A stretch of DNA of 27,395 bases. Origin: Coprenecus sp964640305. GTDB lineage: Bacteria; Bacteroidota; Bacteroidia; Bacteroidales; UBA932. This document shows positions 8,063 to 16,458 of this stretch, in pieces (the first letter of the stretch is position 1; the number at the start of each line of letters is the position of its first letter). The notes under the pieces are model-generated. The model was not told where the DNA came from. It saw only the letters and a list, made by a program, of their open reading frames with translations, and did no database searches. The translations under genes were made by a program, and so were the position numbers. The stretch is taken from assembly GCA_964640305.1 (NCBI GenBank), contig CAZXFF010000025.1:1-27395 (forward strand). The letters run 5' to 3'.

Positions 8063-11000
8063 ATGAAGGTAAGTAAATATTTACAGATGATAGGCCTGAT
8101 GCTGTCACTGTCGGCGGTATCGTGTGTAGACTATATGTTTATTGATGATCGTATCCACATTGAAGAAGGACTTCCAGCTAGCGTGCAGCTCGGATTCCAG
8201 GTCGAGGAAAGTCCGGCCATTACACGTGCCGAGCAGGATGCCGAATACGAAAACCAGGTGGATAATATATACATATTGGTGTTCGACGGGGCAGGTAATC
8301 GTCATTTTGGCAAGTTCTGTACCGATGGCGACGGATTGAGCTATGCCGATGGCACTACCACGCACAGTACTGGAAACATATTTTTCGAAACGACCTCATT
8401 GAACGATGCACGTATTGTGGGCATTGCCAACCTGACGACCGCTACTACTTCGACGGCATATGGTATCACGAAAGAAACACTCGATGCCATCCAGAACTTG
8501 GACGAGCTGAAGGCACTTGTCATGAAGATGAAGAGCGAGTCGGTCTATCGCGGTGCCTTGTTCATGATGACCGGTTATGCCAAGGACAAGAACAGCCCTG
8601 ACAGCGAAGTGGTGACCATCCCCGGTGGAGAAGGCAGCACGCAAACCCTGAATGCTACCCTCAAGCTGGAGCGTACCGATGCCAAGGTTAAATTTGTGGT
8701 CAGGACCAGTCCCAATCCTCCCGCAGGAAAACATTGGGCAGACTTTTCTTTCCTGCCCAAGACATGGACGGTGAAGCGGGTGCCCATGCAGTCATATGTG
8801 TTGAAGCCCGCAACCGGCGATTATGACGATGCAGATGCCGCTTTTTTCAGCACTCCGGCCATACCGTTCGAGGAAATCACCCGCAACGCGACCGATGCCA
8901 ACCTGTATGACGGAGGCAGTTTCGTGTTCTACATGCCCGAGAACAAAAAGACGCCACTGAAAGAAATAACCTTCACCGGTGACGCTAACACTGATTATGC
9001 TGCGCGTGAAGCTTGGAACGGTGAGGACGAGAAGGGCGACAAGAAGTTTACGAATGCCAATGTCAACTCTACATACGTGGAGATGACCGGAACTCTTTCC
9101 TATAAGGACAACAACGGGGAGCAGGTGAGTGCCGACGTGCGCTTTACGGTGCACTTGGGCTATGCTTCAGGCAATTCCAACGACTATGACACCGAGCGCA
9201 ACGGATACTATACCTATACGGTAACGGTAAGGGGAATAGAAGATATTATTTTTGAGGTGACTAATCACAACGATCGCCGCCCGGGCTACGAGGGAGACGT
9301 GGTATATAGCAGCGACCAGATATTTGAGTTCGACTCGCACTATGACCGCCGCCTCATTGCGTTGAACAAATCTGATATTAAGGACGATATGAAATGGAGT
9401 GTCAACACTCCTTTCAGTCGTGGCATACACGAAATGAAAGATGAAATCCCTCAGGAGATGCGCGACTATCGATGGATTAAGTTTGCCGTAAATGCCGATT
9501 ATGGGGAGGATGCAGGCAGTTACGTGAAATATCCAGGTGACCAGAACTATAATGACCCTTATCCTATGCCTGGTGCGCCCAATGACATGCCGTCTCCTTA
9601 TTATACAACAGGTGGCAGAAATTATCCTAATGCCCGCTTGCGCGACATTGACCAGCTGATAAGATACCTGCAAGAGGAAGCAGCGAAGCCCGCCTCTCCC
9701 ATCTTCGATACCGAAGGTAATGTGGCTATAACAGTCTTTGTAGACGAGAACCTGTACTTCAACCACCCGCTTACGAATGAGCCGGGAGAAAATAACCGCT
9801 CGTTGTGGAAGTTGACTGCGGACAAGGAAGACCGGCAGATGCACATCATTTCAGGCGGCTCGAAGTATAGTGATGACGGCAATTCAAGCATTGTGCACTC
9901 CAAGTTCTCATTCAAGCAGCGCACCATCCGTACCATATACAATGTAGACAAGGAAGGCCTGACCACGGCCTGGGGGTTGGAATCGACCATGGAAACGGGG
10001 CGCCTGGCAACCGGCAATGTGTCGCAAGGTACTGATACCCGCAACGGACGTGCCAACTGTCTGAAATGGTTGGTAGGGAAGTATTGGACGCAGGTGCTCA
10101 GTACAGCCGACCATTATTCATTGAACAGCGGTTTTGACAACGCAGCATACGCATGTATGTTGCGGAACCGCGACTTGAATGGAAACAACGTCATAGAAGC
10201 CGAGGAAGTCCGTTGGTATCTGGCCAGTATCGACCAGCTGACCGACATCTACCTGGGTGAGTATGCCCTTGACGAACAGTCACGTCTGTATCCAAGCGAT
10301 GCGGCAGATAGGGAAAATAGGGTAAGTTGGCATTATACGTCCAGTTCGTATAACTCGGCTGATGGAAATGCTTGGGTGCTTTGGGCTGAGGAAGGCGCTT
10401 CACGTGGCTCCTATGCTGACAGTTACAGTGCAATGGGAGGCAAGTATTCTTATCGTTGTGCCCGTAACTTGGGAATCCCGCTCGATAAACCGGATGAAAT
10501 ACCTGCCGACTTGGTTTCTGTAACGGAAGAGTCCGATGGCAATTATCTGATTGATGTGACTAATATGAACGTAAAAGCCTGTCGCCCTAATTATGAGGTT
10601 ACCCGTCTGCCTGCACATGACGAACGCGATGCTGACAACAGACCGTATGCCAAGTTCAGGGTGCATAAGGATTGCTTTGCTTATCCGGTAGAGGCAGTGC
10701 ATGGTGGACATACTACTATTTGGGATAGAACTACTGAAGATGATGCAGGTTCTAAATGGATAAATAGGCAAAATTGGCTCTATTATCAAACAGTAGACCC
10801 CAGTCCGGCAGGTTACCGTATCCCGAACCAGCGTGAGTTGCTGATTATGTCTTCCCGCTTGACGGCTGATCAATGGCCAGTATATTCAGTTACTGCAACA
10901 TATTGGGAAAGAGATTGGAGAGGGAATGAACAACAAAAGGAAAAGATAATCCCCAATTTGAAACCTGATAGTTATGTATGTCAGACAGCCTTTTCTTTGA

Positions 11001-11122
11001 ATGGGAAAAATGGCTACACATCAGTGCGCGATGGCTTCCTTTGGATGACAAGTGGAGTGTTCTATTTGCAAAATAATAGGAATGATACCGGTTGGGTCCG
11101 TCCTGTACAGGATGTGCAGTAA
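8063..11122 (+). CDS. DUF4906-type large fimbrial protein, putative tip adhesin
   Basis: 1019-residue lipoprotein (lipobox AVSC, Cys21; TRA at 54-56). The N-terminal part is pilin-like (IYILVFDGAGN, ARIVGIANLT). The middle is long and strand-rich, and the C-terminal third has features typical of DUF4906 proteins: CMLRNRDLNGNNVIEAEEVRWYL (about 695-715), YRCARNLG near 795, GYRIPNQRELLIMS near 915, and the end GWVRPVQD. The segment DLNGNNVIEAEE fits an EF-hand-like calcium loop. Size and terminal position in the operon match proteins proposed as fimbrial tip or accessory adhesins. Its ligand cannot be read from sequence. From about 10680 onward some stretches are clearly more AT-rich than the rest, hinting at mosaic origin. 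The stop lies 2 bp from the stop of the convergent MATE gene. Confidence 0.82.
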   Translation: MKVSKYLQMIGLMLSLSAVSCVDYMFIDDRIHIEEGLPASVQLGFQVEESPAITRAEQDAEYENQVDNIYILVFDGAGNRHFGKFCTDGDGLSYADGTTTHSTGNIFFETTSLNDARIVGIANLTTATTSTAYGITKETLDAIQNLDELKALVMKMKSESVYRGALFMMTGYAKDKNSPDSEVVTIPGGEGSTQTLNATLKLERTDAKVKFVVRTSPNPPAGKHWADFSFLPKTWTVKRVPMQSYVLKPATGDYDDADAAFFSTPAIPFEEITRNATDANLYDGGSFVFYMPENKKTPLKEITFTGDANTDYAAREAWNGEDEKGDKKFTNANVNSTYVEMTGTLSYKDNNGEQVSADVRFTVHLGYASGNSNDYDTERNGYYTYTVTVRGIEDIIFEVTNHNDRRPGYEGDVVYSSDQIFEFDSHYDRRLIALNKSDIKDDMKWSVNTPFSRGIHEMKDEIPQEMRDYRWIKFAVNADYGEDAGSYVKYPGDQNYNDPYPMPGAPNDMPSPYYTTGGRNYPNARLRDIDQLIRYLQEEAAKPASPIFDTEGNVAITVFVDENLYFNHPLTNEPGENNRSLWKLTADKEDRQMHIISGGSKYSDDGNSSIVHSKFSFKQRTIRTIYNVDKEGLTTAWGLESTMETGRLATGNVSQGTDTRNGRANCLKWLVGKYWTQVLSTADHYSLNSGFDNAAYACMLRNRDLNGNNVIEAEEVRWYLASIDQLTDIYLGEYALDEQSRLYPSDAADRENRVSWHYTSSSYNSADGNAWVLWAEEGASRGSYADSYSAMGGKYSYRCARNLGIPLDKPDEIPADLVSVTEESDGNYLIDVTNMNVKACRPNYEVTRLPAHDERDADNRPYAKFRVHKDCFAYPVEAVHGGHTTIWDRTTEDDAGSKWINRQNWLYYQTVDPSPAGYRIPNQRELLIMSSRLTADQWPVYSVTATYWERDWRGNEQQKEKIIPNLKPDSYVCQTAFSLNGKNGYTSVRDGFLWMTSGVFYLQNNRNDTGWVRPVQDVQ

Positions 11123-11124
11123 CC

Positions 11125-12474
11125 CTACTTTTCCCTTGCGATGTATCTTCTGCAGATCCTGACGAATCTGGTATAGAAAAGGACTGCGGCTGCGGCCAGG
11201 CCTACGAGCAGTCCGGCCCAAACTCCTTCCGGTCCGAATCCGAACGTGAAGCCGAGCAGATATGCGATCGGCAGACACAGTATGTAGTAGGATATTCCTG
11301 AGAATATGAGAGGGATGTTGATGTCCTTGAGTCCTACCAGTGAGGACCTGCTGGCGAGCTGGATGGCGTCGAATATCTGGAAAAAGGACATGACGATGAT
11401 GATTCTGCCAGCTATGCCGATTACATTCAGGTCTTCGGTATATATATAAGGTATCCATTTGTGCAGGCTGATGAATATGATGCCGAAGAACAGCATTACT
11501 GCAATGGACATGTGGACTGAGGCTTTTCCGGCCATGAATGCATCTTTCGGGCGTCCTGCCCCGAACTGGTGTGCGACCCTGATGGTTGCTGCCGAGCCGA
11601 TGCCTGTGGCAATCATGAACGAGAGGTGACTGAGGTTCTGTGCTATCTGGTGGGCGGCAAGTTCATATTTGCCCATCCACCCCACCATTATGGCAGCCAG
11701 GCTGAAGGCGGTCACTTCCAGCAGATTCTGCAGGGACAGCGGCAGGGATATCTTGAATATGGTCCTGATTTCTTTCAGAGAGAAGGGTCTGCGCGGTATG
11801 AGCCGCAGGTATCTGTTGTATTCCTTGAATTTGAAAAGGAGAATGAAGAACAGCAGGAAGGCCACGATGCGGGAAACCAGAGTCGCATATGCTGCACCTG
11901 CCACTTCCAGTCTGGGAGCTCCGAGTTTCCCGTATATGAGAACCCAGTTCAGGAATATGTTGACAGCATTTGAGATGATGGTTATCCACATTGCGTTTCT
12001 GGTGTTCCCTATTCCTTCCGAGAAGAAACGGATGTTGAAGAACAGCAGCATCGGTATGAATGCGGATACTATTATGTAGTAGTAGTCCTTTGCATGTTCC
12101 AGTACCTCCGGGTCCTGTCCCATCAGTCCCATAAGCGGTCCTACTGCGGCCATGATGCAGGTTATGGCTATGGCAGAGATGATGTTCAGGGCAGATGAGT
12201 TGACGAATATGCGTGCTACGCCTTTCCCGTCTCCTTTTCCGAAACTCTGGCCGATCATAGGTGTTGTCCCTTGGGCGAATCCGATGGCGAATACCATCCC
12301 TATCATTATGATTGCATTGGCGAATGAGACACCGGCCAGCTCTGCTGCACCGAGGCGTCCTACCATTATGTTGTCGGCAAGCTGTACCACTACCTGACCG
12401 GCCTGAGTTATCATTACGGGCAGGGCTACTTTCAGATTCCTTCTGTAGAAAGGCAGGTATTCTTTGAAAAACAT
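11125..12474 (-). CDS. MATE family efflux transporter
   Basis: 449-residue polytopic inner-membrane protein of the MATE (NorM/DinF-like) family, which exports drugs or metabolites using an ion gradient. About 12 hydrophobic helices form two homologous halves. The N-terminal half starts LKVALPVMITQAGQVVVQLAD and contains MVGRLGAAELAGVSFAN and GTTPMIGQSFG; the second half repeats the plan with SLPLSLQNLLEVTAFSLA and GWMGKYELAAHQIA. The open frame extends upstream to 12711, but that part overlaps the divergent TetR gene and precedes the predicted promoter, so the ATG at 12474 (MFFKEYLPFYRRN) is the start. It is divergent from the efflux operon; control by the neighbouring TetR protein is possible but not shown. 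Substrate unknown. Confidence 0.92.
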   Translation of the reverse strand: MFFKEYLPFYRRNLKVALPVMITQAGQVVVQLADNIMVGRLGAAELAGVSFANAIIMIGMVFAIGFAQGTTPMIGQSFGKGDGKGVARIFVNSSALNIISAIAITCIMAAVGPLMGLMGQDPEVLEHAKDYYYIIVSAFIPMLLFFNIRFFSEGIGNTRNAMWITIISNAVNIFLNWVLIYGKLGAPRLEVAGAAYATLVSRIVAFLLFFILLFKFKEYNRYLRLIPRRPFSLKEIRTIFKISLPLSLQNLLEVTAFSLAAIMVGWMGKYELAAHQIAQNLSHLSFMIATGIGSAATIRVAHQFGAGRPKDAFMAGKASVHMSIAVMLFFGIIFISLHKWIPYIYTEDLNVIGIAGRIIIVMSFFQIFDAIQLASRSSLVGLKDINIPLIFSGISYYILCLPIAYLLGFTFGFGPEGVWAGLLVGLAAAAVLFYTRFVRICRRYIAREK

Positions 12475-12508
12475 GGCTATGCTCAGTACTGAATTATATT
12501 TTGGTTCG

Positions 12509-12541
12509 CAAGTATATGGAAAAAATCTGCAAAACTTCAAA
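12509..12541 (-). promoter_or_regulatory. Possible promoter of the MATE gene
   Basis: On the minus strand TTTG (12541-12538), 21 bp, then TATACTTG (12516-12509), one mismatch from TANNTTTG, about 35 bp before the chosen start codon. Confidence 0.4.
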
Positions 12542-12546
12542 AAATC

Positions 12547-12578
12547 TTTCCAAGAAACCGCCAAGGGTATTATATTTG
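12547..12578 (+). promoter_or_regulatory. Promoter of the TetR/efflux operon
   Basis: TTTC (12547-12550), 20 bp, then TATATTTG (12571-12578), a full match to the -7 element. It predicts transcription from about 12585 and supports the ATG at 12614 as the TetR start. The -33 half interleaves with the MATE promoter, so one bound regulator could affect both. Confidence 0.6.
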
Positions 12579-12613
12579 CATTAAATCCGTTATTTAATAG
12601 GTTATTAAAGACT

Positions 12614-13240
12614 ATGTCAGTTATGAACGAAAACGATAGGAATATGGAATCCAGAATACTCTCCTGTGCAGAGAACCTTTTCCTGTCGAAGGGATACAAT
12701 TCTACCAGCATGACGGAGATTGCAAAGGATGCTGGCTGTACTCAGGCATTGGTGCATTATTATTTCAGGACGAAGGAGAACCTTTTTTCAAAGATTTTCT
12801 CCGACAAGATGGAACTGTTCATCAGGGGAATCGTGGATGCGGCAGACGAGAAGTTTCCTTTCCTGGAGATGCTGCGTGTCAGGGTCGGCCGTCTTTTTGA
12901 CCTTATGAAGGACAATCCGAGTCTGGCGGGTATGCTGTTCTATGAGATGGGCGAGAATCCCGTGTGGCTTTTCGATATGAAGGAGTACCTGGTCAGCAGC
13001 TGCACATCGGCCACGTTGAGGTTCGGGGAACTTATAGATGCAGAGGTCAGGGCCGGCAGAATCCGTAAAACGGATGTTATGCACCTTACTTTGGATATTT
13101 TTTCGCTGGTAGTGCCTTTTTTCATGTTTCTCCCTTTTCTGGAACAGTCCGGTATTGTTCCTAAGGAGGAGCTGGAAGACTTCGTGTCAAAAAGAAGGTC
13201 GGAAATAATAGAAACTGTCATCCGGAGTCTGCGTCCATGA
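12614..13240 (+). CDS. TetR/AcrR family transcription regulator
   Basis: 208-residue regulator. An N-terminal TetR helix-turn-helix (about 12-60) has the signature ILSCAENLFLSKGYNSTSM, then TEIAKDAGCTQALVHYYF and KENLF. The C-terminal ligand/dimerisation domain is helical, ending in a hydrophobic stretch (DIFSLVVPFFMFLPFLEQ). It is the first gene of the efflux operon, 34 bp before the TolC-type gene, the same position as CecR beside ybhGFSR in enterobacteria. Autoregulation and repression of the pump are expected by analogy. A longer frame starting at 12464 would begin upstream of the predicted promoter, so it is rejected. The ATG at 12623 is an alternative start. Confidence 0.9.
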   Translation: MSVMNENDRNMESRILSCAENLFLSKGYNSTSMTEIAKDAGCTQALVHYYFRTKENLFSKIFSDKMELFIRGIVDAADEKFPFLEMLRVRVGRLFDLMKDNPSLAGMLFYEMGENPVWLFDMKEYLVSSCTSATLRFGELIDAEVRAGRIRKTDVMHLTLDIFSLVVPFFMFLPFLEQSGIVPKEELEDFVSKRRSEIIETVIRSLRP

Positions 13241-13274
13241 TGGCACTGGCATAAGGATATAATATAACCGATAG

Positions 13275-14600
13275 ATGAATATTATGAGCAAGTTTATAGG
13301 TAAGTGCTGTTTTTTCGCTGTCTTCGCATTCCTTGGCTTCCCGCTGTATGCAGTGGCACCCAGGGAAGCAGATTCCGTATATACCATCGAGAGGTGCTAT
13401 GAACTGGTAAGGGAGAATTTCCCTTTGGTGAAAAGGTATGACATGATAGAGTTGACCAAGGAGTTTACCCTGAAGAATGCATATATGAACTATTTTCCGC
13501 AGATCAGCATTTCCGGGTCGGCTTCATACCAGACGGAAGCCCTTACATTCCCTTTTGATATACCATGGATAGATATGCCGACATTCAGCAAGGACCAGTA
13601 TTCGGCCATCATCGAATTGTCGCAGGTCATTTGGGACGGGGGAATGATTGCCGCGGACAGGGAGAACATACGTGCCAAATCGGATGTGCAGATGGCAGAG
13701 CAGGAAATAAGCATGTATGCGCTGAAAGAGAAGGTGAATGACCTCTATTTCGGTATTCTCTACATTGACCAGCAGATGCGTCAGTCCGAGGTGATGGACA
13801 GCGAACTGGAAAGGGAAAGGAGACGGATCGAAATCTGTATTGAAAACGGAGTGGCAAATCCTTCTGATCTGGATGTGATAGATGTCGAGCGTATTTCACA
13901 AAAACAGGCCAGAGACAATATGCGGTCGCTTATGGACGCCTATCTGAGGATGCTTTCCATGATGACGGGGGTGAAGATTGACGACAGCGGCATGCTGGTG
14001 CGTCCTTTGCCTGAGGGTGCGGACGGAGAGGCTGTGCTGAATTCTATCCTGCAGGCGGATATACGGAGGCCGGAACTCATGCTGTACAAAGCGCAGAAGC
14101 GTGAAATCGACACCCAGCTGGATTTCTGGACGGCGGGCGGACTTCCGCAGATAAGCCTGTTCATCCGGGGAGGATATGCCCGTCCTGGACTGAACATGAT
14201 GGATGACACCTTCCATCCGTTTGCAGTAGGAGGTATCCGTCTGGTCTGGAACATAAGCCGCCTCTACAGTTTGGGGTACGGGAAGAAGATTGTGGATTAT
14301 TCCAAGGCCCAGGTGGATGTGGCTGAGCAGACTTTCCTGTTCAATACCAACCTGCAGTCGCAGGAACAGATCTCAGAGGTCCGGAGATTCCTGAAAGCCA
14401 TAGAGGATGACAGGAAAATAGTTTCCCTTCGTGAGAGTATCCGCAAGTCGGTTTCGGCCGGTGTGGAGAACGGTACGAAGAATGCTTCGGACCTGATAGG
14501 GGAAATGAACAGGGAGACCCTTGCCAAAAGGCAGCTCATGATGCATGAAATCGAAATGATGAAATCTTTATATGAACTTAAAACAATCAGGAACAATTGA
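13275..14600 (+). CDS. TolC family outer membrane efflux protein
   Basis: 441-residue outer-membrane factor with a Sec signal (hydrophobic core about 8-27). The mature part shows two repeats of long amphipathic helices plus strands typical of TolC: MNYFPQISISGSASY, a helical stretch with NDLYFGILYIDQQ, then the second repeat with AGGLPQISLFIRGGY and SLRESIRKSVSAGVENG.KNASDLI. It forms the outer-membrane exit duct for a tripartite exporter. It lies 34 bp after the TetR gene and 2 bp before the HlyD-type adaptor, so the system appears to carry its own duct instead of borrowing a shared TolC. The start may instead be the ATG at 13284. Confidence 0.9.
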   Translation: MNIMSKFIGKCCFFAVFAFLGFPLYAVAPREADSVYTIERCYELVRENFPLVKRYDMIELTKEFTLKNAYMNYFPQISISGSASYQTEALTFPFDIPWIDMPTFSKDQYSAIIELSQVIWDGGMIAADRENIRAKSDVQMAEQEISMYALKEKVNDLYFGILYIDQQMRQSEVMDSELERERRRIEICIENGVANPSDLDVIDVERISQKQARDNMRSLMDAYLRMLSMMTGVKIDDSGMLVRPLPEGADGEAVLNSILQADIRRPELMLYKAQKREIDTQLDFWTAGGLPQISLFIRGGYARPGLNMMDDTFHPFAVGGIRLVWNISRLYSLGYGKKIVDYSKAQVDVAEQTFLFNTNLQSQEQISEVRRFLKAIEDDRKIVSLRESIRKSVSAGVENGTKNASDLIGEMNRETLAKRQLMMHEIEMMKSLYELKTIRNN

Positions 14601-14602
14601 TT

Positions 14603-15514
14603 ATGAGGAAAGATATACGTAATCTTTGCGGAATATTGGGCCTTGCGCTTTTTCCGCTGATGTTTTCCGGATGCAAGGATGAAGACGGTGCCCATGATGC
14701 ATCAGGGACTTTCGAAGCCACTGAAGTGCTGGTGTCTTCCGAGGTTTCAGGGAGAATTGTAGCTTTGGATATAATGGAGGGGACTTTGCTTGAAAAGGGC
14801 AGTGTGTGCGGCCAGATTGATACAGTACAGCTGTATCTTCAGAAACAGCAGCTCGAAGCCGGCATGAATGCTGCATTGAGCAGGAAACGGGATGTGGAGA
14901 CCCAGACGGCATATATACGTGAACAGATTGCCGTTAACCGCAAGGAGGCTGAACGGGTAAAGAAGCTTATTGCCGCAGATGCTGCCAATACAAAGCAGCT
15001 GGATGATCTCAACAGCAGCATACGGTTGCTTGAAAAACAGCTGGAGGCTACTGTCGCTGATATTGAGCAGAACAATACCATAGCAGAAGCAGAGGCCATG
15101 TCCTACAGGACGCAGATTGCATCGGTAGAGGAAAGTATAAGCCGTTCAACGATAGTTTCGCCTATTGACGGTACGGTGGTGGTCAAGTATATGGAAGCAG
15201 GGGAACTTGCGGCTGCTGGCAAACCTCTTTTCAAGGTGGCAGATCTCAAGAATATGGTTATAAGGGTGTACCTTACCGCTTCCCAGCTGAATGAAGTGGC
15301 TTTAGGACAGGAAGTCAAGGTTTTTGCAGGGACTACGCAGTCTGGACTTAGGGAATATACCGGTACGGTTTCATGGATTTCCTCACAGTCGGAATTCACT
15401 CCCAAGACTATCTATACGCATGACGAAAGGGCCAATCTGGTATATGCCGTGAAAGTCACTTTCGTGAATGACGGTTACGTCAAGGTCGGGATGTACGGGG
15501 ATATAGACTTTTAG
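14603..15514 (+). CDS. HlyD-type periplasmic adaptor lipoprotein (YbhG-like)
   Basis: 303-residue membrane-fusion protein linking the ABC transporter to the TolC channel. Lipobox MFSGC (Cys24) suggests inner-membrane lipid anchoring. The first lipoyl half VLVSSEVSGRIVALDIMEG (about 45) is followed by a coiled-coil hairpin (about 75-165), the second lipoyl half STIVSPIDGTVVVKYMEAGE, and a beta-barrel domain (VIRVYLTASQLNEVALGQ). A TTG six bases upstream is in frame, but the ATG at 14603 is preferred. It begins 2 bp after the TolC-type gene and ends 11 bp before the first ATPase. Order and length agree with YbhG-type adaptors. Confidence 0.9.
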   Translation: MRKDIRNLCGILGLALFPLMFSGCKDEDGAHDASGTFEATEVLVSSEVSGRIVALDIMEGTLLEKGSVCGQIDTVQLYLQKQQLEAGMNAALSRKRDVETQTAYIREQIAVNRKEAERVKKLIAADAANTKQLDDLNSSIRLLEKQLEATVADIEQNNTIAEAEAMSYRTQIASVEESISRSTIVSPIDGTVVVKYMEAGELAAAGKPLFKVADLKNMVIRVYLTASQLNEVALGQEVKVFAGTTQSGLREYTGTVSWISSQSEFTPKTIYTHDERANLVYAVKVTFVNDGYVKVGMYGDIDF

Positions 15515-15525
15515 GATTTGTTGTC

Positions 15526-16458
15526 ATGTACAGCGTGGAAGTCAGTGGCCTGAAAAAGAGCTACGGGGACAACGAGGCTCTCCGAGGGGTTTCCTTTGAT
15601 GTAGGGCAAGGTGAGATTTTCGGTATAATCGGTCCTGACGGTGCGGGGAAGACTTCCATTTTCAGGATTCTTACCACACTGATTCTGCCGGATTCCGGAA
15701 GTGCAAGGGTGTTGGGTATGGATGTCGTCGGACAGTACCGGGACATACGTAGCAGGGTAGGGTATATGCCGGGCAGGTTCTCGCTCTATCAGGATCTGAG
15801 TGTTGAGGAGAATATCCGTTTTTTTGCAACGCTTTTCGGTACTACTCTCGAAGAGAATTATGATCTGGTAAAGGATATATATTCCTATATCGAACCGTTC
15901 AGTAAGAGAAAGGCAGGAGCCTTGTCCGGAGGGATGAAGCAGAAACTGGCATTGTCCTGTGCGCTTATCCACCGACCTGAAGTCCTTTTCCTGGATGAGC
16001 CCACCACCGGGGTGGATCCGGTCTCCAGAAAGGAGTTCTGGATGATGCTGGACAGGCTCAGGCATCAGGGTCTGTCGATTGTGGTATCAACTCCTTATAT
16101 GGATGAGGCTACCATGTGCGACAGGATCGCACTGATACGCAAAGGATTGTTCCTCGGTACTGATACTCCGGAAGGAATAATTTCCAGGTTCCGTCTTCCG
16201 CTGCTTGCAGTAGAAGGGGACAGGATGCCGGCTTTGCTCAGGGATATCCGCAGGCTCCCTCAGGTGCTTAGCTGTTTTGCTTTCGGGGACAGGCATCATG
16301 TTGTCATGAAAGATTCCGGACTTTCGGCAGAAAGCTATATGGAGCTTTTGAAGACTTCTTTGTATGCCTGCGGACATACGGATCTTAAGGTGGAGCAGAT
16401 TTCACCGTGTATCGAGGATTGTTACATGTATCTTGAATCAATGGAGGAGGCATTATAA
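15526..16458 (+). CDS. ABC transporter ATPase 1 (YbhF N-half-like)
   Basis: 310-residue nucleotide-binding subunit. Walker A GPDGAGKTS (36-44), signature LSGGMKQ (133-139), Walker B LFLDEP (ending at 159) and D-loop GVDP are intact. The switch (H-loop) histidine is replaced: VVSTPYMDEA has Pro190 where the partner has His. The N-terminal ATPase domain of enterobacterial YbhF has a similarly altered H-loop, as far as I recall. A C-terminal extension of about 90 residues follows the core. The stop overlaps the next ATPase start by one base (TAATG), fitting equimolar synthesis and heterodimer formation. Its own site probably turns over ATP poorly. Confidence 0.92.
   Translation: MYSVEVSGLKKSYGDNEALRGVSFDVGQGEIFGIIGPDGAGKTSIFRILTTLILPDSGSARVLGMDVVGQYRDIRSRVGYMPGRFSLYQDLSVEENIRFFATLFGTTLEENYDLVKDIYSYIEPFSKRKAGALSGGMKQKLALSCALIHRPEVLFLDEPTTGVDPVSRKEFWMMLDRLRHQGLSIVVSTPYMDEATMCDRIALIRKGLFLGTDTPEGIISRFRLPLLAVEGDRMPALLRDIRRLPQVLSCFAFGDRHHVVMKDSGLSAESYMELLKTSLYACGHTDLKVEQISPCIEDCYMYLESMEEAL

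Noticed and set aside
9167..9844. 225-residue minus-strand frame inside the DUF4906 gene
   Set aside because: Shadow of a 1019-codon gene with clear domain features on the plus strand.
12464..12613. 50-residue N-terminal extension of the TetR protein
   Set aside because: It would start before the TATATTTG promoter element and has no relation to TetR proteins, whose homology starts just after 12614.
12475..12711. 79-residue N-terminal extension of the MATE protein
   Set aside because: It overlaps the TetR coding region and lies upstream of the predicted promoter. Family similarity starts at the 12474 ATG.
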